A DNA stretch of 64,000 nt from Roseburia sp. (GCA_019421345.1 JAHZFL010000006.1:1-64000); one strand, 5' to 3'; shown: positions 41,268 to 50,432, counted from the stretch's first letter. Notes: generated by a model not told the origin, from the letters alone. Numbers and translations: made by a program.

Positions 41268-41705
41268 TCAGCGTACGGGTGCGGAATGCGCGCGTACATT
41301 TTGGGAGATGCGTTTTAGCAGCTTTGAAAGCAGCTCGTGATCCTCTGATGAAAAGCCGTCGAATATAGCAGCGAAGAAATCCTGCTGTGCCGTCTGTCCG
41401 TCTCGTACGGCGGGAAGGGCAGCGTCACAGAGCGAAAGGTGAGCCGTTTTACGGTTGGCGGGTGCATAGATTTTGCGGAGGAAATTACGTTTTTCGAGGG
41501 CTTTTACGGAGGTAGAGACGTGCGACTTCGCTAAGTGGCGCATCTCGACAATGTCGGACGCCGTATCAAATTTTGGATTGTTCGCGAGAAATAGCAGGAT
41601 GTCAAGCTCCGTGCGCGTAAGCCCGTGGCGAGAGCAGACCGGTTCTATATATTGCGTATAGAGCGATTTCATTAGGATTTGGTTTTCCTGAAGCTCCTGA
41701 ATCAT
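41268..41705 (-). CDS. MarR-family regulator
   Basis: A 145-residue winged-helix regulator: LTRTELDILLFLANNP, the recognition helix in LAKSHVSTSVKALEKRNFLR and the wing KIYAPANRKTAHLSLCDAAL. ATG 41705 follows GAGGTG. It lies downstream of the MATE gene on the same strand with a rightward tRNA between them; control of that efflux gene is plausible by proximity only. Confidence 0.88.
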   Translation of the reverse strand: MIQELQENQILMKSLYTQYIEPVCSRHGLTRTELDILLFLANNPKFDTASDIVEMRHLAKSHVSTSVKALEKRNFLRKIYAPANRKTAHLSLCDAALPAVRDGQTAQQDFFAAIFDGFSSEDHELLSKLLKRISQNVRAHSAPVR

Positions 41706-41796
41706 GAATCACACCTCACAAAAAATATTTTGAAATAATTTTAAAAAGATTACTTGGAATTGTCAACGATTTGTAGTAAAATAGAAATAGATACGA

Positions 41797-41870
41797 CGGA
41801 GTATGGCGTAGTTTGGTAGCGCGCACGGCTGGGGGCCGTGAGGTCGCAGGTTCAAATCCTGTTACTCCGA
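41797..41870 (+). tRNA. tRNA-Pro (anticodon GGG)
   Basis: 74 nt. Acceptor arms CGGAGTA (41797-41803) and TACTCCG (41863-41869) pair exactly, discriminator A at 41870, CCA not encoded. The anticodon arm CACGG-CTGGGGG-CCGTG gives anticodon GGG, proline. The T arm contains GGTTCAAATCC. Confidence 0.95.
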
Positions 41871-41872
41871 TA

Positions 41873-41905
41873 AAAAAAGGTTGCCGGTCAGCGGCAACCT
41901 TTTTT
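41873..41905 (+). terminator. tRNA terminator
   Basis: AAAAAAGGTTGCCG (41873-41886) and CGGCAACCTTTTTT (41892-41905) are perfect complements around a 5-nt loop. It works on both strands. Confidence 0.9.
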
Positions 41906-42029
41906 GACATTGGAAATTGTTCCGCAATCATGTGCGGCGCATACATTTGTTTTTTAGAATTATGTTGCAGATGAGACCCGCCGCAGGCGGAGAACCTTGC
42001 CTGCGGGAGTTATCATTTTACAACCTGTT

Positions 42030-43379
42030 TTATTCTGCCAGCTTTGAGATTACGTCCCTGTGGAGCTTCTTCATAAATACAAGAGTTAAGAGCAAGGAGG
42101 CAATCTCCGCGATTGGGAAGGAGAGCCATACAAAATCAACGGTGGCAACCTGTGCAAGCAGGTAAGCGACAGGCAAAAGTACAACAAGCTGTCTGGCGAT
42201 GGAAATAAACATACTGTAGACTGCCCGATCAAGTGACTGGAATGCGCTGCTGCATACGATACTGACTGCGGCGGGTACAAAGCTGAAGCTGATGATACGC
42301 AACGCCGGAACACCGATGGCGATCATGTGATCGGAGGCATTGAACATCCGCAGCAGAGGCACGGGAGCAGCCTGAAATAGGAGGAAGCCTGCGGCGAGGA
42401 TTATGACGGCATAGATGATTGTGTGATTTAACGTTTTCGTTACGCGTGCACGCTTGTTTGCGCCGTAATTATATGACATGATAGGGATCACGCCGCTGTT
42501 TAATCCAAATACCGGCATAAATACGAAGCTTTGCAGCTTGAAATAAACGCCGAACACGGCAGTTGCCGTAGGAGTAAAGGTGATCAGGATCAGATTCATC
42601 GCGTAGGTCATCAGAGAACCGATTGCCTGCATGATGATGGAGGGAATACCGATCCCATAAATCTGGCGGATGATTTTTCCGTTCAGGCGAAAATGATGAA
42701 ACTTAAGCTGTACCTCATGGTTTTTTGTCTGATTTAGGATGAGTCCGATAAGAGCGGCAATCATCTGACCGATCACGGTTGCAACAGCGGCGCCTGTGAT
42801 TCCCATGGTCGGAAATCCCAAGAGACCGAAAATAAGAATCGGGTCTAGGATAATATTTACAATGGCTCCAACGCCCTGTGTTATCATGGAATATACGGTT
42901 TTTCCGGTTGCCTGCAGCATACGCTCAAACATGATCTGGATAAAAATACCAAGCGAGAGGCAGCAGCAAACGGTCATGTACTGTTTCCCATAGGTGATAA
43001 TTTCCTCAATATTTGTCTGGCTGCGGAAGAACATTTCCGAGAAAAAAAGACCGATCACAAGAAACAGAAGGTAGCTTAAGAACGCGAGAAAAATACCGTT
43101 TTCCGCAATTTTGTTTACCTTATCAAAATCCTTTTCACCGAGGGAGCGCGCAAGAAGCGCGTTCATGCCGACGGCAGTACCGACGCCGACAGCGATCATC
43201 AGATTTTGGATCGGAAATGCCATGGAAACGGCAGTTAACGCATTTTCATTGATCTGTGCGACGAAAATACTGTCGACAATGTTATAAAGTGCCTGTACCA
43301 GCATGGAAATCATGATCGGCAGAGACATTGATACGATTAATTTGTCAATAGGCATCACGCCCATTTTATTTTCCTGCAT
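42030..43379 (-). CDS. MATE-family efflux transporter
   Basis: A 449-residue MATE protein, about twelve helices, of the DinF/NorM-like branch with the typical start MPIDKLIVSMSLPIMISMLV and YNIVDSIFVAQINENALTAV. The second-half matching block is FGVYFKLQSFVFMPVFGLNS. The start follows AAAGGAGG. Not closely similar to the MATE at 26154. The neighbouring MarR-type gene may regulate it. Confidence 0.92.
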   Translation of the reverse strand: MQENKMGVMPIDKLIVSMSLPIMISMLVQALYNIVDSIFVAQINENALTAVSMAFPIQNLMIAVGVGTAVGMNALLARSLGEKDFDKVNKIAENGIFLAFLSYLLFLVIGLFFSEMFFRSQTNIEEIITYGKQYMTVCCCLSLGIFIQIMFERMLQATGKTVYSMITQGVGAIVNIILDPILIFGLLGFPTMGITGAAVATVIGQMIAALIGLILNQTKNHEVQLKFHHFRLNGKIIRQIYGIGIPSIIMQAIGSLMTYAMNLILITFTPTATAVFGVYFKLQSFVFMPVFGLNSGVIPIMSYNYGANKRARVTKTLNHTIIYAVIILAAGFLLFQAAPVPLLRMFNASDHMIAIGVPALRIISFSFVPAAVSIVCSSAFQSLDRAVYSMFISIARQLVVLLPVAYLLAQVATVDFVWLSFPIAEIASLLLTLVFMKKLHRDVISKLAE

Positions 43380-43522
43380 AAAAAACCTCCTTTTTCAACC
43401 TATCTATATTATCACCCATTTTATAAATATACAAGCATTAGAAAAAAGTCGCAAAATGCAGAAAAATAGAAAAATCTGTGGTACAATTAGGTCAGCAGCA
43501 GGGAAAAGGAAAGGAGCGCGGA

Positions 43523-43843
43523 GTGGAGGAACGAAATTCTTATGAGAAAATTTATGAGGTGGTAAGACAGATTCCAAAGGGCTGCGTTGCAACCTACGGG
43601 CAGGTGGCGGCACTTGCCGGGAATAAAAGATGGGCGCGGGTTGTCGGCTATGCGCTGCATGTCAATCCCGATCCGGAGGGGATCCCCTGCTATCGTGTTG
43701 TAAACAGAGAGGGGCGTTTAGCGGAAGCGTTTGCCTTCGGAGGAGCGCATCGTCAGAAAGAGCTGCTTGAGGCGGAGGGAATTGCGGTTTCGCAGGGACG
43801 TGTGGATCTGGCGCGTTTTCAATGGAAGAAGTTTGTTTTATAA
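43523..43843 (+). CDS. MGMT-family DNA alkyltransferase-like protein
   Basis: A 106-residue protein with only the DNA-binding/active-site domain of O6-methylguanine-DNA methyltransferase. The helix-turn-helix region reads YEVVRQIPKGCVATYGQVAA, the arginine finger KRWARVVGYALHVNPDPEG, and the active-site block IPCYRVVNREGRLAEAF. The usual PCHRV is PCYRV here, so the cysteine is kept but the histidine of the catalytic relay is tyrosine. GTG 43523 follows GGAAAGGAG. It lies next to endonuclease III, forming a small DNA repair pair. Confidence 0.88.
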   Translation: MEERNSYEKIYEVVRQIPKGCVATYGQVAALAGNKRWARVVGYALHVNPDPEGIPCYRVVNREGRLAEAFAFGGAHRQKELLEAEGIAVSQGRVDLARFQWKKFVL

Positions 43844-43883
43844 AAAGCGGCATATAATAATGAAGAAACAGGAGTTAAAACGT

Positions 43884-44528
43884 ATGAGGAAGAAAGAACT
43901 TGCAAAGGAAATCATCCAAAGATTAAAGGAGGAGTACCCGGATACTGCGTGTACGCTTGATTATGATGACGCATGGAAGCTTCTGGTCAGCTTAAGGCTG
44001 GCGGCACAGTGTACGGATGCGCGTGTTAATGTTGTTGTGCAGAGTCTGTACGCAAAGTTTCCGACGGTTGACGCGCTGGCGGAGGCGGAGGTCGCGGAGA
44101 TCGAGCAGATCGTCCGTCCGTGCGGCCTTGGAAACAGCAAGGCGCGCGACATCAGCGGATGTATGAAAATGCTGCGGGAAAAATACGGCAGCCGGGTACC
44201 AGATGATTTTGATGAGCTCTTAAAGCTTCCGGGTGTTGGTAGAAAAAGTGCGAATCTGGTTATGGGAGACGTGTTTGGAAAGCCGGCGATCGTGACCGAT
44301 ACGCATTGTATCCGTCTGGTGAACCGAATGGGACTTGTGGATGGGATCAAGGAGCCGAAAAAAGTAGAAATGGCTTTGTGGAAGCTGATTCCGCCTGAGG
44401 AGGGCAGCAATTTCTGCCACCGCCTTGTAGATCATGGGCGCGAGGTGTGTACGGCGCGCACAACGCCGCATTGTGAACGCTGCTGTCTGGCAGATATTTG
44501 TAAAAAAGTCGGTGTAAAGTCAAAGTAG
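43884..44528 (+). CDS. nth: Endonuclease III
   Basis: DNA glycosylase/AP lyase, 214 residues, for oxidised pyrimidines. The helix-hairpin-helix and catalytic region LPGVGRKSANLVMGDVFGKP with Lys and AIVTDTHCIRLVNRM with Asp are intact. The C-terminal [4Fe-4S] site reads CTARTTPHCERCCLADIC; spacing between the first two cluster cysteines is seven residues rather than the six I recall for E. coli Nth. ATG 43884 follows CAGGAG; an earlier ATG at 43860 has no site. It is followed by leuA after 46 bases. Confidence 0.93.
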   Translation: MRKKELAKEIIQRLKEEYPDTACTLDYDDAWKLLVSLRLAAQCTDARVNVVVQSLYAKFPTVDALAEAEVAEIEQIVRPCGLGNSKARDISGCMKMLREKYGSRVPDDFDELLKLPGVGRKSANLVMGDVFGKPAIVTDTHCIRLVNRMGLVDGIKEPKKVEMALWKLIPPEEGSNFCHRLVDHGREVCTARTTPHCERCCLADICKKVGVKSK

Positions 44529-44574
44529 GGCGTCGGATCGTAGCAGACGTTCCCAAGAAAGCTTGGAGGAGAGC

Positions 44575-46569
44575 ATGGATGCAGCAGTAAAATACGGAAA
44601 ATCATACTTTCTGCCGCCCGAAATAACATATGACTGGGCGAAAAAGGAAACGATTGAACGTGCTCCGGTCTGGTGCAGCGTAGATCTGCGGGACGGAAAT
44701 CAGGCGTTGATGGAGCCAATGGGACTTGCGGAAAAGCTGGAATTTTTTCAGATGCTTGTAGAAATCGGATTTAAGGAGATCGAGGTTGGGTTTCCGGCGG
44801 CTTCAGATACGGAGTATCAGTTTGTAAGAACCCTGATCGAGCGAGATATGATACCGAAGGATGTGAAGATTCAGGTGCTGACGCAGGCACGGGAGCACAT
44901 CATCCGAAAGACCTTTGAGGCGATCGAGGGAGCGCCTTGCGCCATTATTCATCTGTACAATTCGACGTCTGTGACGCAGCGGGAGCAGGTATTTGGTAAA
45001 ACGAAGGAGGAGGTTAAGGCGCTTGCGGTTGCGGGCGCGCAGCTTATGAAGACACTCGCCGGGGAGACGCGGGGAAAGTTTATTTTTGAATACAGCCCAG
45101 AGAGCTTTCCGGGAACGGAGGTTGATTACGCGCTTGAGGTCTGCAATGCGGTGCTTGAGGTATGGAAGCCGGATAGGGAGCATAAGGCGATCATTAATAT
45201 TCCGACGACCGTGCAGCTTGCGATGCCTCATATTTTTGCCTGTCAGGTCGAATATATCCACAAGCATTTGAAGGCGCGCGAGCATGTGATTTTAAGCGTT
45301 CATCCGCACAATGACAGGGGCTGTGGCGTAAGCGACGCGGAGCTTGGTGTTCTTGCGGGGGCGGAGCGCGTGGAGGGAACGCTTTTTGGAAACGGCGAGC
45401 GGACCGGAAATGTTGATCTCGTAACAGTCGCAATGAATATGCTCTGCCACGGTGTGGATTCAGGACTTGACTTTTCGGATATTTCCGGTGTCCGTGAGAA
45501 ATATGAGCGTTTGACCGGTATGCAGGTCGACGCGCGTGCGCCTTATGTGGGAGAGCTTGTTTTTACGGCATTTTCCGGTTCGCATCAGGATGCGATCTCA
45601 AAGGGAATGGCATGGCGGGCAGAAGGAAAGAGCGGGGAGCGGTGGGAGGTACCGTATCTGCCGATCGATCCCAAGGATGTGGGGCGTGAATATGAATCAG
45701 ACGTCATCCGCATTAACAGCCAGTCGGGAAAGGGCGGCGTAGCGTTTATCTTAAAACGAAGCTTTGGAATTTCGCTGCCGGACGCGATGAAGGAGGAGGT
45801 TGGCTATCTGATCAAGGGTATTTCAGACCGCCGTCACAGGGAGCTGTCGCCGGAGGCAGTGTACCGTATTTTTGAGGAGACGTATTTAAACCGTACGGAC
45901 ATTTTTGAGGTGGCGGAATACCGGTTCGAGCGTAAGAATGGGATTACGGCGCAGGTAACGCTTGTGCAGGACGGAAGGAAACGTGTCATAGAAACGACCG
46001 GAAACGGGCGTCTGGATGCCATAAGCAATGCGATAAAAATGTATTTCGGCGTTGAGTATGAGCTTGCAAGCTATGAGGAGCATGCAATTTCAAGAGGCTC
46101 CTTTGCAAAGGCGGCGGCGTATGTCGAGATTGTGGCAGGAGGCGTAAACTATTGGGGCGTGGGCATTGAGGATGATATTATCTCAAGCTCCATCGCTGCG
46201 CTTGTGTCAGCGGCGAACCGTATGGCACAGAGCCGATGTGTGACAGAGCCGCGCGACGAACGGCTGATCGATCTGATGAGTTATATCCAGAATCATTATG
46301 CAGATGTCACCTTAGAAATACTGGCGGCTGAATTTGGGCTTTCCAGATCCTATCTTTCCAAATATATCAAGGAAAAATCAGGCATGACCTTTCAGGAGGC
46401 AGTCAAGACTGCGCGGATAAGGAAGGCGTGTGCGATGCTAAAGGAGACAAATCAGACCGTGGAGTCTATTGCAGCATATGTAGGATATGAGAACGTAGAG
46501 CATTTTAACCGTTTGTTTAAGGCGGTAAAGAAGATGACGCCAATCCAGTTTCGGAGGAAAAATCAATAG
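44575..46569 (+). CDS. leuA: Isopropylmalate synthase fused to an AraC-type DNA-binding domain
   Basis: A 664-residue fusion. Residues 30-310 are the catalytic HMGL-like barrel of 2-isopropylmalate synthase (RDGNQ at 39-43, metal ligands in HPHNDRG at 243-249, GNGERTGNVDL at 272-282), which condenses 2-oxoisovalerate and acetyl-CoA in leucine synthesis. Residues 430-555 match the LeuA_dimer leucine-feedback domain. Residues 563-661 are a complete two-helix-turn-helix AraC domain (LEILAAEFGLSRSYLSKYIK; TVESIAAYVGYENVEHFNRL; MTPIQF). The frame is open throughout. ATG 44575 follows GGAGGAG. No other leu genes or T-box are nearby. Confidence 0.92.
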   Translation: MDAAVKYGKSYFLPPEITYDWAKKETIERAPVWCSVDLRDGNQALMEPMGLAEKLEFFQMLVEIGFKEIEVGFPAASDTEYQFVRTLIERDMIPKDVKIQVLTQAREHIIRKTFEAIEGAPCAIIHLYNSTSVTQREQVFGKTKEEVKALAVAGAQLMKTLAGETRGKFIFEYSPESFPGTEVDYALEVCNAVLEVWKPDREHKAIINIPTTVQLAMPHIFACQVEYIHKHLKAREHVILSVHPHNDRGCGVSDAELGVLAGAERVEGTLFGNGERTGNVDLVTVAMNMLCHGVDSGLDFSDISGVREKYERLTGMQVDARAPYVGELVFTAFSGSHQDAISKGMAWRAEGKSGERWEVPYLPIDPKDVGREYESDVIRINSQSGKGGVAFILKRSFGISLPDAMKEEVGYLIKGISDRRHRELSPEAVYRIFEETYLNRTDIFEVAEYRFERKNGITAQVTLVQDGRKRVIETTGNGRLDAISNAIKMYFGVEYELASYEEHAISRGSFAKAAAYVEIVAGGVNYWGVGIEDDIISSSIAALVSAANRMAQSRCVTEPRDERLIDLMSYIQNHYADVTLEILAAEFGLSRSYLSKYIKEKSGMTFQEAVKTARIRKACAMLKETNQTVESIAAYVGYENVEHFNRLFKAVKKMTPIQFRRKNQ

Positions 46570-46661
46570 AATTTTCTGAATTTTTTTGTATCAGATGACA
46601 GGAATCTGTAAAAATGTTATAATTGTAAAAAGAAAAGGATTTTTGTGAAGGAGGAATGGCT

Positions 46662-47816
46662 ATGGGGCTGCTGACGTCGGTAAGTATCCATATCTTTCCT
46701 GTACTGATGCTCCTCGTGATTTATCTGAATAACCACAGAAAAACATCAGAAACGGCAGATAAGCGCCTGTTTGATCTGCTGACGCTGCTTGCGCTTGGCG
46801 CGCTTCTTGCAGAGACCTTTGGCAGGGGCCTTGAGGGGAAGAACGGAGACATGGCGCAGAGCGCTGTATGGATGTTCGGCATTATTTATGCCTGGACGGT
46901 GGCAGGAACGGCGGGAACATGGTTTCTTTATGTTGCATTTCGCTTGAAGTATAGGGCACGGGTGGGGAGAGCAAAGCAGCTTACCCGCCTTTTTAGCATT
47001 GCGCAGCTTCTTTTGGCGGGCGTTTTGGTGACGATCCCGTGGACGCATCTGATCTTTTTTATCGGTCGGGAGCATCAATGTGTACCGGGAAAGCTGTTTT
47101 GGCTGCTTTATCTGGAAAGTGCGGCGTGGCTTTTGGCGGGTGCGGTAATCGCCTTTCGGAGAATCGGAAGCGGGGATGCCAGAGAGCAGAGAAGGGAATG
47201 TATAGATTTAACAGTCTGCAGTCTGATCCTGCTTGTGGGAATGACGGTGCAGTATTGCAGACAGGAATGGTGGGGCAGCACCGCCTGTCTGTCTTTGACA
47301 ATTCTCTTTATCTATCTCGATACGCAGAACCGTCAGATTACGACAGACAGTCTGACCGGGCTAAATAACCGCAGGGAGTTTGATAAGCAGATCGAGCGGT
47401 GGGCGGAGCAGCATGGAAGAAATTGGGGAATGTTGATGCTGGATATTGATGATTTTAAGAGTATCAACGATCATATGGGACACATTGCGGGAGACGAAGC
47501 GTTATGGGAAACGGCGGATCTGTTAAGACGTGTGCGCGGTAAGGAAAAAACATTTCTGGCACGCTACGGGGGCGACGAGTTTGCGGTGATCGGCGCGTGG
47601 GAGGATGCGCAGGCGGCAGGAGCGGCGATAGCGGCGATCGAGCAGGAGGTTCAGATATTTAATGCGATGGCAAAAAAGGGCTATAGGCTTTCCTTCAGCG
47701 TCGGATATGCGATGTGGGACGAGGCGGGGGAGACGCAGTCTCTGATCAAAATCGCCGATGAGCGTATGTATCAGATCAAAGCACAGAAGAAAAGTGCTGC
47801 GGAAGAACGGAATTAA
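46662..47816 (+). CDS. Membrane diguanylate cyclase (GGDEF)
   Basis: A 384-residue protein with about seven membrane segments in the first 225 residues, which may sense a ligand, and a C-terminal GGDEF domain: TDSLTGLNNRREFDKQIERW, MLMLDIDDFKSINDHMGH and ARYGGDEFAVIG. The active-site motif is intact; no RxxD inhibitory site is seen at the usual place, so product inhibition may be absent. It should make c-di-GMP. The second ATG (46662) is better spaced from GGAGG than the first. Confidence 0.9.
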   Translation: MGLLTSVSIHIFPVLMLLVIYLNNHRKTSETADKRLFDLLTLLALGALLAETFGRGLEGKNGDMAQSAVWMFGIIYAWTVAGTAGTWFLYVAFRLKYRARVGRAKQLTRLFSIAQLLLAGVLVTIPWTHLIFFIGREHQCVPGKLFWLLYLESAAWLLAGAVIAFRRIGSGDAREQRRECIDLTVCSLILLVGMTVQYCRQEWWGSTACLSLTILFIYLDTQNRQITTDSLTGLNNRREFDKQIERWAEQHGRNWGMLMLDIDDFKSINDHMGHIAGDEALWETADLLRRVRGKEKTFLARYGGDEFAVIGAWEDAQAAGAAIAAIEQEVQIFNAMAKKGYRLSFSVGYAMWDEAGETQSLIKIADERMYQIKAQKKSAAEERN

Positions 47817-47829
47817 TGGGGGTGGCGCA

Positions 47830-48969
47830 ATGAACGCGGAGGTTTATCTGCAGATTAATTTCATACCGATCATAGCGCTGGTACTGATGCGGCTGAATAC
47901 GGAGCGGACGCTTACCTATTCGTGGCGCAGCCGCGCACTGCGCTTTATGATGGTGCTCTTAACAGGTGTTATGCTGCTGAATCTGGCGGGCAGGTGTCTG
48001 GATGGGCAGCAGTTTGCGGGTGCGCACGTTCTTCTTTTGCTGCTTGATCACGGCAGCCTTATGTTGCTCGTCTTTCTGTCATATCTCTGGTATCTTTATG
48101 TGTGCGATGTATTAAATCACGGGATCGGACAGAGGGGCTTGCCCGTATTAAAGGCGGCGCTTCCGCTTCTGGCGCTGCTCGTTCTTTTTTTGGGAAATAT
48201 CTCGAATGGTCTGCTCTTTTATCTGGACGAGAAAAATGTTTACCACAGAGGTCCGATATTTTTCCTTTATGTGCTTGTTGTGGTGGGGTATCTTGCAGTT
48301 GCGTCGGTAAGCGCAATGCGGCAAAGCAGGAGGGAGGAGCAGGCGGAGCGCAGGAGAGAATGCAGGATGCTGGCGTGGTTTGCGGTTCCGCCTGTCTTTG
48401 GCTGTGTCGTTCAGCTTTGCTGGGAGGAGATTGAATTTGTCCTCCCGGCGACAGCGGTTTCATTGCTTTTAGTCTATCTGGATGTGCAGCAGGGACAGGT
48501 GACAAGAGACGTACTCACGGGGTTAAATAACCGGGGGCGGTTAAAGCAGTATCTGACAGAGCTTGGAGGCCAGGATTGGATCGAGAAGCCATGTCATTTG
48601 CTGCTGCTGGATGTTGACCATTTTAAAAGGATCAATGATAAATTCGGTCATGCGGTCGGAGATCAGGTGCTAAGGCTTACAGCAGATCAGATCAAGCGGA
48701 CCTTCGGGCATACAAATTCCTTTCTGGCACGCTACGGGGGCGACGAATTTTTGATCATTTTGAAGGGAAAGTCAGACGATGAGGTGGCGGCCTATATCGA
48801 GGCGCTGCGGGAGGGCATGGCAAAGCTGGAGTGGGCGGACGGCGCAGGCTGGAGGATTGGCGTAAGCATTGGCTGTGCGCGGGGGGATGAAACAGAGCAT
48901 CACAGTATTCGTGAGCTTATGCAGTTGGCGGATCAGCGCATGTATGAGGAAAAAAATAGGAATAGATAG
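47830..48969 (+). CDS. Membrane diguanylate cyclase (GGDEF), tandem paralogue
   Basis: A 379-residue protein of the same design as its upstream neighbour: about seven helices to residue 225, then GGDEF (TRDVLTGLNNRGRLKQYLTE, LLLDVDHFKRINDKFGH, ARYGGDEFLIIL). The motif is intact and no RxxD site is visible. It begins 13 bases after the first gene, behind GGGGGTGG. A 26-base DNA stretch over the GGDEF motif is identical or nearly so in both, so the pair came from a duplication; the membrane parts have diverged. Confidence 0.9.
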   Translation: MNAEVYLQINFIPIIALVLMRLNTERTLTYSWRSRALRFMMVLLTGVMLLNLAGRCLDGQQFAGAHVLLLLLDHGSLMLLVFLSYLWYLYVCDVLNHGIGQRGLPVLKAALPLLALLVLFLGNISNGLLFYLDEKNVYHRGPIFFLYVLVVVGYLAVASVSAMRQSRREEQAERRRECRMLAWFAVPPVFGCVVQLCWEEIEFVLPATAVSLLLVYLDVQQGQVTRDVLTGLNNRGRLKQYLTELGGQDWIEKPCHLLLLDVDHFKRINDKFGHAVGDQVLRLTADQIKRTFGHTNSFLARYGGDEFLIILKGKSDDEVAAYIEALREGMAKLEWADGAGWRIGVSIGCARGDETEHHSIRELMQLADQRMYEEKNRNR

Positions 48970-49028
48970 CATGGAATCGGGCCATACTACAGGTATGCCG
49001 GACGGCAAGGTAGATATGGAGGGTTCAT

Positions 49029-50432
49029 ATGCAGAACGATCAGCAAACAGACGCAGCGTTTGGCTTGCGGGATAAAATAGGGTATATGTTCGGTGACTTC
49101 GGAAATGACTTTACGTTTATCTTCGCAAGCTCTTTTTTAATGGTATTTTACACCAAGGTACTTGGAATCAGCGGAGGTATGGTAGGAACCTTATTTTTGG
49201 CGGCGCGCTTTGTAGATGCCTTTACGGATGTGACAATGGGGCGGATTGTCGATAAAATGCCGCCGGCGCGGGATGGGAAGTTTCGCTGCTGGATTCGGCG
49301 CATGTGCGGACCTGTTTCGCTGTCGAGCTTTTTGATGTATCAGACTGCGGCTGCGGATGCGCCGATGATGTGGCGTATCATCTATATGTACGTCACATAT
49401 CTGCTGTGGGGCAGCGTGTTCTATACATCGATCAATATCCCCTATGGCTCTATGGCGTCCGCAATCACGGCAGACCCCGATGAGAGGACGGCGCTTTCCA
49501 CCTTCCGGTCTATTGGTGCAGCGTTGGCGGGGCTTGTGATCGGAGTGGGAACACCGATTTTTCTCTATACGACTGATGAAGCGGGAAATCAGGTTGTGCG
49601 TGGTGGAGCGGCGTTTACCGTGATCGCAGGGGTGTTTTCGCTGCTGGCGATCATTTGCTATGTGATTTGCTATCGGCTGACGATTGAGCGCGTGACGATC
49701 GAAAAGAAGCCGGATGCAGAAAAATTGACGCTGGCTGCGACGTTTCGGGCGATCGGAACGAGCCGTGCCCTGCTTGGCATTATCGGGGCTGCGATCTTTT
49801 TGCTGTTAAGTCAGCTTTTGATCAATACGATGAATAACTATATCTATCCCGATTATTTTGGAAACGCGCGCGGAATCTCTATTTTTACGCTGCTGTCAAC
49901 ACTTGTGATCCTGTTCATCGTTGCGCCGATCAGCGTGCCCGTCTCCCAGAAATTCGGAAAGAAAGAGGCATCGGCTGCGGGAATGTTTTTCTCCGGCGTC
50001 GTGTTTGCCCTGCTGTATGTGCTGAAGCTGAAAAATATGTGGCTGTTTTTGCTGCTGTCTCTGGCAGGATATATCGGGCTTGGATTTTTTAACACGGTTA
50101 TTTGGGCAAACATCACGGACGTGATCGACGATCAGGAGGTAAAGGTCGGACAGCGCGAGGATGGGACAGTGTATGCAGTTTATTCCTTTGCGCGAAAGGT
50201 CGGGCAGGCGCTCGCCGGCGGGCTGGGCGGCTGGGCGTTGGAATTTATCGGTTATGAGTCCGCAGCGGCGGCACAGACACAGGAGGTGCTTGGCGGTCTG
50301 TACGCAATGGCGACGATTGCTCCGGCGCTTGGATTTTTCGCCGTGGCGGCAATCCTTTGGTTTATTTATCCTTTGGATAAGAAGCGCGTGGAGGAAAACG
50401 GAAAAATCCTGCAAAAAAAGCGTGAGAGATAA
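49029..50432 (+). CDS. GPH-family sugar:cation symporter
   Basis: A 467-residue MFS-related glycoside-pentoside-hexuronide transporter, about twelve helices. Family marks are KIGYMFGDFGNDFTFIFASS at the start, DAFTDVTMGRIVD, and SINIPYGSMASAITADPDER. These import oligosaccharides or glycosides with H+ or Na+. The start follows GGAGGG. No glycosidase is adjacent, so the sugar cannot be guessed. It lies 59 bases after the second GGDEF gene. Confidence 0.9.
   Translation: MQNDQQTDAAFGLRDKIGYMFGDFGNDFTFIFASSFLMVFYTKVLGISGGMVGTLFLAARFVDAFTDVTMGRIVDKMPPARDGKFRCWIRRMCGPVSLSSFLMYQTAAADAPMMWRIIYMYVTYLLWGSVFYTSINIPYGSMASAITADPDERTALSTFRSIGAALAGLVIGVGTPIFLYTTDEAGNQVVRGGAAFTVIAGVFSLLAIICYVICYRLTIERVTIEKKPDAEKLTLAATFRAIGTSRALLGIIGAAIFLLLSQLLINTMNNYIYPDYFGNARGISIFTLLSTLVILFIVAPISVPVSQKFGKKEASAAGMFFSGVVFALLYVLKLKNMWLFLLLSLAGYIGLGFFNTVIWANITDVIDDQEVKVGQREDGTVYAVYSFARKVGQALAGGLGGWALEFIGYESAAAAQTQEVLGGLYAMATIAPALGFFAVAAILWFIYPLDKKRVEENGKILQKKRER

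Larger units (their letters stand above)
41706..42029. other. 324-bp gap holding tRNA-Pro
   Basis: Apart from the tRNA and its terminator nothing is recognised. About 120 bases after the terminator (41906-42029) have no clear feature and end at the leftward MATE stop. TTTGTAGTAAAATAG before the tRNA contains its promoter region, without a clean consensus. Confidence 0.55.

Noticed and set aside
41716..41946. 76-residue leftward reading frame overlapping tRNA-Pro, with VTGFEPATSRPPAV-like sequence
   Set aside because: It is antisense to the tRNA. This peptide is a well-known false protein from reading tRNA genes on the other strand.
44529..44574. T-box or leader peptide before leuA
   Set aside because: The gap to nth is only 46 bases and holds no T-box sequence or Leu-rich leader.
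47559..48755. 26-base identity TTTCTGGCACGCTACGGGGG and following bases in both GGDEF genes
   Set aside because: Part of coding sequence for LARYGGDE in duplicated genes, not an independent repeat element.
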